A stretch of DNA of 9,291 bases, from contig JAGRAS010000045.1 of assembly GCA_020434465.1 (NCBI GenBank), positions 1-9,291 of the forward strand. The letters run 5' to 3'. The position numbers and the translations under genes are program-made. Shown here piece by piece: positions 6,086 through 9,291 of this stretch (within the stretch, counting starts at the first letter, position 1; each line of letters starts with the position of its first letter). The notes under the pieces were generated by a model, which saw only the letters and a program-made list of their open reading frames with translations, searched no databases and had not been told where the DNA came from. Source of the DNA: Bdellovibrionales bacterium (GTDB lineage Bacteria > Bdellovibrionota > UBA2361 > JAGRAS01).

Positions 6086-7471
6086 ATGAAGGCAAGTTTA
6101 CAAGATTTAGAACTGTATTATCAGCAGCATGAAGAGCGCATGATTGATGAGCTTAAGGCTGCGCTTAGATTTCAAAGTCTAAGTTCTGATGAGCGCTTTC
6201 ATGGGCAGGTAGAAGCTTGTGGTCAATGGTATATTGAACACTTAGAGAGCTTAGGATTTACCGCTCAGTTTTTAAAAACTGACTCGCTTCCCTTAGTTTA
6301 TGCTGAGCGTCCGGGGGTTAATCAAAACTTACCAACGATTTTATTATATGGGCATATTGATGTGCAACCGACTGGCGAAGTTAGCGAGTGGACAACGCCT
6401 CCGTTTGAACCGCATCTTAGAAATGGAAGGCTTTACGCTAGGGGTGCGCGCGATAATAAGGGGCAAACTTTTTTTTGGCTTAAAGCTTTTGAAGCTCTAT
6501 CAAGCATGGGGCTATTGCAGAACCCAGTTAAGGTTTTACTAGACACGGAAGAAGAATCTTTAAGTCCAGGCTTGGTAGGTAATATCTATCATTACGCTGA
6601 TCGTTTAAAAGCTGATTTGATTGTTGCAAGTGAAACACCTGGTTGTAGCACAGGAGATCCAGCAATTATTGTTGGTTTAAGAGGAGCAGTTTATTTACAA
6701 ATTAGAGTAAGATCGGCTGAGAAAGAGGTTCACTCAGGAAATCATGGCGGAATAGTTAGAAATCCCATTCTTGAACTATCTAAGGTTCTTGGTTCCTTAG
6801 TAGATGATAAAAATAGAATTAATATTCCGGGGTTTTATAAAGAAGTATTAGAGCCAAGTGATATAGAAAGAAAATTAGCGCGAAATTTAAATTTTTATGA
6901 ACAATCATATAGCGAAGATTTTGGTATAAACGAAATTCTTAGTGAAAGTGGATATACGCCAATTGAGCAAGTTGGTTTTAGACCGTTTTTGGACATTAGC
7001 GGAATTGAAGGTGGTTCACGAGGCAAGCAAATAAAAACTTCAATTCCACCTTATGCAGATGCATCAATTTGTATTCGCTTAGTGCCAGATCAAAATCCGC
7101 AAAAAATAATGCAAAGAGTTGTTGCGCATATTAAAAACCAACTGCCGAAATCTTTGAAATTAGAAGTTTTACAGCATCGGGCACTTGCTCCAGCTTTTAG
7201 GGCTGATTTGAAATCTAACTATTATGAACTGGCAAATAAGGCATTAGAGGGAATGATTAAAGAGCAAGTATCGTATCTTTGGAGTGGGGCATCATTACCT
7301 GTGATACCTTTACTTGTGGAAGTTAGCCGAGCGACACCATTATTGATTGGTTTTGGCTTGATTGAAGATAATGAGCATGGGGTAGATGAGTCATACTCAC
7401 TTGATCAATTTAAGAAAGGTTTTCTTTTCGCTACTAGATTTATTCAGTCATTATCTGAGGAGAATAATTAA
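6086..7471 (+). CDS. M20 family metallopeptidase (dipeptidase)
   Basis: This is a 461-residue two-zinc peptidase of the M20/M25/M40 clan, close in layout to bacterial dipeptidases and carnosinases, probably cytoplasmic because no signal peptide is seen. Catalytic-domain motifs are LLYGHIDVQP with His90 and Asp92, WTTPPFEP (102-109), GARDNKG with bridging Asp123, DTEEES with the Glu156/Glu157 base-and-metal pair, ASETPG with Glu183 as the probable further ligand, and EDNEHGVDESY with His431. The dimerisation lid covers about 195-370 and begins with GLRG and EVHSG (His216). The usual RxGGSIP lid-binding stretch is replaced by LWSGASLPVIP (398-408). Length is typical of the family. The likely substrate is a short peptide, not determinable here. 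The start at 6086 has no Shine-Dalgarno site but fits the family's N-terminus; Met19 is a less likely alternative. Dtd is convergent 2 bases downstream. Confidence 0.87.
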   Translation: MKASLQDLELYYQQHEERMIDELKAALRFQSLSSDERFHGQVEACGQWYIEHLESLGFTAQFLKTDSLPLVYAERPGVNQNLPTILLYGHIDVQPTGEVSEWTTPPFEPHLRNGRLYARGARDNKGQTFFWLKAFEALSSMGLLQNPVKVLLDTEEESLSPGLVGNIYHYADRLKADLIVASETPGCSTGDPAIIVGLRGAVYLQIRVRSAEKEVHSGNHGGIVRNPILELSKVLGSLVDDKNRINIPGFYKEVLEPSDIERKLARNLNFYEQSYSEDFGINEILSESGYTPIEQVGFRPFLDISGIEGGSRGKQIKTSIPPYADASICIRLVPDQNPQKIMQRVVAHIKNQLPKSLKLEVLQHRALAPAFRADLKSNYYELANKALEGMIKEQVSYLWSGASLPVIPLLVEVSRATPLLIGFGLIEDNEHGVDESYSLDQFKKGFLFATRFIQSLSEENN

Positions 7472-7473
7472 TT

Positions 7474-7914
7474 TTAGATATCAATTTGTATTGTAACTGG
7501 ACCGTCATTTACGAGCTCGACTTGCATATAAGCGCCAAATTGACCAGTTTCAACTTTATTAGCACCTAATTCTTTTAGTTCAGAAACGAACAAGTTAAAT
7601 AGTTCACTAGCTTTTTCTGGTTCCATTGATTCTGAAAATCCTGGCCTATTTCCTTTTCGAGTATCCGCATACAAAGTAAATTGCGATACACAAAGAATCT
7701 CCCCATTGATATCTAAAAGAGAATAATTAAATTTCCCAGAGTCGTCTGAGAAAATTCTCATATTAAGAATTTTTTGGGCAGCCTTAGATAATTTGTCATT
7801 AGTATCTTCTTTTCCAAAGCCAACGAGTAATAGTAATCCTTGGCCACAGGAGCCAACCGTTTTATTGTTAACCTTTACTGAAGCTGAGTTGACACGTTGA
7901 ATTACAATTTTCAT
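7474..7914 (-). CDS. dtd: D-aminoacyl-tRNA deacylase
   Basis: Dtd hydrolyses D-aminoacyl-tRNAs (and Gly-tRNA-Ala) so that D-residues are not used in translation; it is a cytoplasmic homodimer. The 146 residues match the usual length, and both signature motifs are intact: SQFTLYAD (77-84), whose SQFTL line forms one side of the active site, and VNDGPVT (135-141), which contains the Gly-cisPro pair that excludes L-amino acids. MKIVIQRV at the start and TRKGNRPGF (85-93) are also typical. It ends 2 bases from the convergent M20 gene. Upstream lies an unusually structured 290-base non-coding stretch. There is no strong ribosome-binding site before the ATG at 7914, only a weak AGAGAAA. Confidence 0.95.
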   Translation of the reverse strand: MKIVIQRVNSASVKVNNKTVGSCGQGLLLLVGFGKEDTNDKLSKAAQKILNMRIFSDDSGKFNYSLLDINGEILCVSQFTLYADTRKGNRPGFSESMEPEKASELFNLFVSELKELGANKVETGQFGAYMQVELVNDGPVTIQIDI

Positions 7915-7930
7915 CTGATTTCTCTAATAG

Positions 7931-7978
7931 CGGGTCTGAGATAAATCCTATTTCCCCAAAGAGCTTATATCAGAACCG
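7931..7978. repeat. Long imperfect hairpin upstream of dtd
   Basis: Bases 7931-7944 pair with 7965-7978, with 12 of 14 positions matched and single mismatches at 7934/7975 and 7940/7969. Inside, 7948-7953 can pair with 7958-7963 (five of six) around a CCCC loop. The hairpin lies 17 bases upstream of the dtd start. No T-run follows either side, so it does not look like an intrinsic terminator. Confidence 0.5.
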
Positions 7979-8037
7979 GTAAAACCATACTTCGTTTCTC
8001 TCGAGGACTATATTTGTTTTCCCTCCGGGGGACTTAC

Positions 8038-8054
8038 GGACATTTTCAATGTCC
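8038..8054. repeat. Perfect 7-bp hairpin
   Basis: GGACATT and AATGTCC form a perfect 7-bp stem around a TTC loop. It sits immediately beside the 13-bp tandem repeat and lacks a following T-run on either strand. Confidence 0.6.
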
Positions 8055-8056
8055 TT

Positions 8057-8082
8057 CAGTATATGCCTCCAGTATATGCCTC
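8057..8082. repeat. Exact 13-bp tandem repeat, two copies
   Basis: CAGTATATGCCTC occurs at 8057-8069 and again, with no gap, at 8070-8082. This could be a recent duplication in a non-coding region or a paired protein-binding site. Confidence 0.8.
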
Positions 8083-8090
8083 ACTTATTG

Positions 8091-8099
8091 ATTTTACCA
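8091..8099 (-). promoter_or_regulatory. Possible extended -10 for the dtd transcript
   Basis: Read on the minus strand this is TGGTAAAAT: TG, one base, then TAAAAT (five of six to TATAAT). No good -35 is present. It is the best promoter-like string upstream of dtd and would place the structured region in the transcript's leader. Confidence 0.3.
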
Positions 8100-8204
8100 C
8101 TGGCAAATTAATAAGAAATCTAATTGTAAACTAGCCCTAAACTATCTAAGACTATGAGTAAGATTAGGATTAAGAAAGCTAGCAGTTGTTAATTTTTATT
8201 TCTT

Positions 8205-8525
8205 TTAAGCTTCGTTTACAAAAGCTCTAAGAGTATACTCAATTTTTTCTTCTGTTAATGGTCTACAGATTGTATATGAACTAAGATCTTTAACATCATC
8301 AAATTCACCAACTATCAATGTGGTTTCTGGAGTAGAAGAATTTGTGTTAGAAAGATATTGTGGCTCTGTTATGAGTTTGCTTGTTCCATCATATGATTTA
8401 ATATCCCTTAGAATCAATGTTGGAACTCCTCGTTGTTCTAAGATTGCTGCAAACAAATAAGTGATAGCTGCTTCCTGAAAACAAATATTTACTGGCGAAA
8501 AGTCTTTAGAATTTGCTGGTGACAT
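8205..8525 (-). CDS. Hypothetical protein, possibly degenerate receiver-like
   Basis: I do not recognise this 106-residue protein by strong motif. Its hydrophobic pattern faintly follows a CheY-like receiver: a strand (11-16), a helix ending in ILEQRGV (28-34), then TLIL (36-39), TTLIVGEFDD (68-77), and YTICRPL (84-90) followed by a helix (91-103), reminiscent of the KP-containing last strand and helix. If so it is degenerate: the acidic pair is Gln17-Glu18, no phosphoacceptor Asp sits on the third strand (KLITEPQ), the switch Thr/Ser is Gly73, and the conserved Lys is Arg88. It has no signal peptide or membrane segment. It is the only gene on its strand between the dtd leader and the divergent sugar transferase. 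The ATG at 8525 has at best a distant AGGG site. The reading frame is likely real, but the function is unknown. Confidence 0.5.
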   Translation of the reverse strand: MSPANSKDFSPVNICFQEAAITYLFAAILEQRGVPTLILRDIKSYDGTSKLITEPQYLSNTNSSTPETTLIVGEFDDVKDLSSYTICRPLTEEKIEYTLRAFVNEA

Positions 8526-8727
8526 AAATTTTGTTAATCCCTATTGTTCCTCTTGGTTCCCCTTAACTCTTAGTATTTGATGTATCATTGGTAGTGAAAG
8601 TTTTGTAAATTTTCCCTTTTATTTTCAGCAAGTTAGCATTAGCTATTTTATTACAGCCCCCGTATTAGTTTTATATTTAATTTCAGTCTAGAATGCAGCT
8701 GCCAATTTTAAGCTGGGCTTTATTGAA
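8526..8727. other. Divergent intergenic region, little recognisable
   Basis: The region should hold promoters for the small minus-strand gene and the sugar transferase. I see a short dyad TAGCATTAGCTA (8634-8645) and an inverted pair CAGCT/AGCTG (8696-8700 and 8711-8715) just before the start at 8728. No convincing promoter boxes were found. Confidence 0.35.
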
Positions 8728-9291
8728 ATGTTAAAAGAGAACTGGAGAGTTATATCACGGGCTGAGAGATTAGGTGATTTTATCATCATCATTTTATCTT
8801 TTTTTATTGCCTATTATGGTCGTGACTCACTTCTTTACTGGAATCAACACTTCAAATGGAACTTGCCATTTTCAGGCGATGAACTTGCACCACTTAAAGA
8901 CTATTTTATTGTCTTAGCGGTTGGAGTTTTTACCTACGCAATGTCTCTACAGTTAATGGGTGCCTATAGTAGTATGCGGCTTAGCTCGCCTTTTAGGTTG
9001 TTGCGAATTGGAATTTTAAGTTCCTTAATTACTTTTTTTGCTTTGGCATCAGTTTTGTATCTTTTAAAAGTAGACCTAAGCCGAAGTTTTATCGTTTTAT
9101 TTTGTGTTATCGTTGGACTTTCGCTAACAGCCGAAAGATTTTTAGTATTAGAGTTTTTAAGATATTTCCGCCGTAGGGGTTGGAATTTTAGAAATATAAT
9201 TGTTTGTGGAATTGGAGATCAAGCAGTGAAAATTGCTGCTTTAATTCAGGATCGACCAGAATTAGGAGTTAGAATTCGTGGATTTGCAGAC
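8728..9291 (+). CDS. Polyprenyl glycosylphosphotransferase, 5' part
   Basis: The frame is open from the ATG at 8728 to the window end, giving the first 188 residues. They show about four membrane segments (about 16-32, 58-80, 93-114 and 119-137), then basic FLRYFRRRGW, then a nucleotide-binding-like fold starting RNIIVCGIGDQAVKIAALI (155-173), with GxG (161-163), and ELGVRIRGFAD. This is the standard N-terminal half of WbaP/WcaJ-type enzymes, which move a sugar phosphate from a nucleotide sugar to undecaprenyl phosphate at the inner membrane and so start O-antigen, capsule or exopolysaccharide synthesis. The catalytic sugar transferase domain would lie beyond the window, so the sugar cannot be predicted. 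No clear ribosome-binding site is seen. An in-frame CTG at 8713 is an unlikely alternative start. Confidence 0.82.
   Translation, partial: MLKENWRVISRAERLGDFIIIILSFFIAYYGRDSLLYWNQHFKWNLPFSGDELAPLKDYFIVLAVGVFTYAMSLQLMGAYSSMRLSSPFRLLRIGILSSLITFFALASVLYLLKVDLSRSFIVLFCVIVGLSLTAERFLVLEFLRYFRRRGWNFRNIIVCGIGDQAVKIAALIQDRPELGVRIRGFAD

Larger units (their letters stand above)
7915..8084 (-). other. Candidate structured leader of dtd or small RNA
   Basis: This gap contains the long hairpin (7931-7978), a possible TCCC/GGGA hairpin near 8020-8032, the perfect hairpin at 8038-8054 and the tandem repeat at 8057-8082. A possible minus-strand extended -10 at 8091-8099 would start a transcript near 8084 and give dtd a leader of about 170 bases. 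I could not match it to tmRNA, SRP RNA, tRNA, T-box, TPP or FMN elements. A faint resemblance to 6S RNA on the plus strand was too weak to claim. No ORF of note lies here, and the strand is uncertain. Confidence 0.3.

Noticed and set aside
6037..6132. 31-codon frame overlapping the start of the M20 gene
   Set aside because: It has no ribosome-binding site, sits at or next to the predicted transcription start, and does not end in a coupling position.
6300..6542. 80-residue plus-strand frame inside the M20 gene
   Set aside because: It overlaps the metal-site coding region of the M20 enzyme in another frame and has no start signal.
7889..7894. Perfect TTGACA on the plus strand inside the dtd gene
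   Set aside because: No -10-like hexamer lies at 15-18 bases, so it is probably coincidental coding sequence.
7915..8100. 6S RNA on the plus strand
   Set aside because: Short stretches look alike (GCGGG, a CCCC/GAGC block, a 3' hairpin), but the long closing stem and central bubble could not be drawn convincingly.
8155..8193. 12-codon frame and 12-base TAAGA periodicity (8147, 8159, 8171)
   Set aside because: No ribosome-binding site, and the repeat shares only about five bases per unit, within chance for this composition.

Overview
The window comes from an AT-rich bacterium, with intergenic DNA clearly more AT-rich than the genes. A polyprenyl-phosphate sugar transferase at the right edge points to an envelope with lipid-linked surface glycans, probably Gram-negative. 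I cannot place it to a phylum. No mobile element, CRISPR array, tRNA or rRNA gene was found. Ribosome-binding sites are uneven: doxX and the amino-acid dehydrogenase have a clear GGAGG, while amn, the DUF445 gene and the M20 gene have none.

Layout, left to right: (1) an AT-rich leader, then a DoxX-family membrane protein (+, 230-700). (2) Convergent to it, a short-form AMP nucleosidase (amn, -, 737-1522). (3) A divergent intergenic region, then a Leu/Glu/Phe/Val dehydrogenase (+, 1788-3140). (4) A divergent-sequence PEP-protein phosphotransferase, or PTS enzyme I (+, 3323-5365). (5) A DUF445 membrane protein (-, 5362-6006), whose stop codon interlocks with that of enzyme I in one TTAA. (6) An M20-family dipeptidase (+, 6086-7471). 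(7) D-aminoacyl-tRNA deacylase dtd (-, 7474-7914), preceded by a 290-base structured non-coding stretch. (8) A 106-residue protein with a faint receiver-like pattern (-, 8205-8525). (9) The N-terminal 188 residues of a polyprenyl glycosylphosphotransferase (+, from 8728), cut by the window end.

Strand changes at almost every gene, so most are probably separate transcription units rather than an operon. The genes are mainly housekeeping and metabolic: nucleotide salvage, amino-acid oxidation or amination, phosphotransfer, dipeptide hydrolysis, tRNA proofreading and glycan initiation. I see no convincing new multi-gene system. The most unusual items are the enzyme I homologue, which keeps its catalytic His and Cys but has altered PEP-site residues and an enlarged N-terminal domain, and the structured region upstream of dtd with a long imperfect hairpin, a perfect 7-bp hairpin and a 13-bp tandem repeat. 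Smaller observations are a 17-codon upstream ORF overlapping the amn start as ATGA, a recurring TGCTAnT motif upstream of the plus-strand genes, and a shifted glycine motif in the dehydrogenase.
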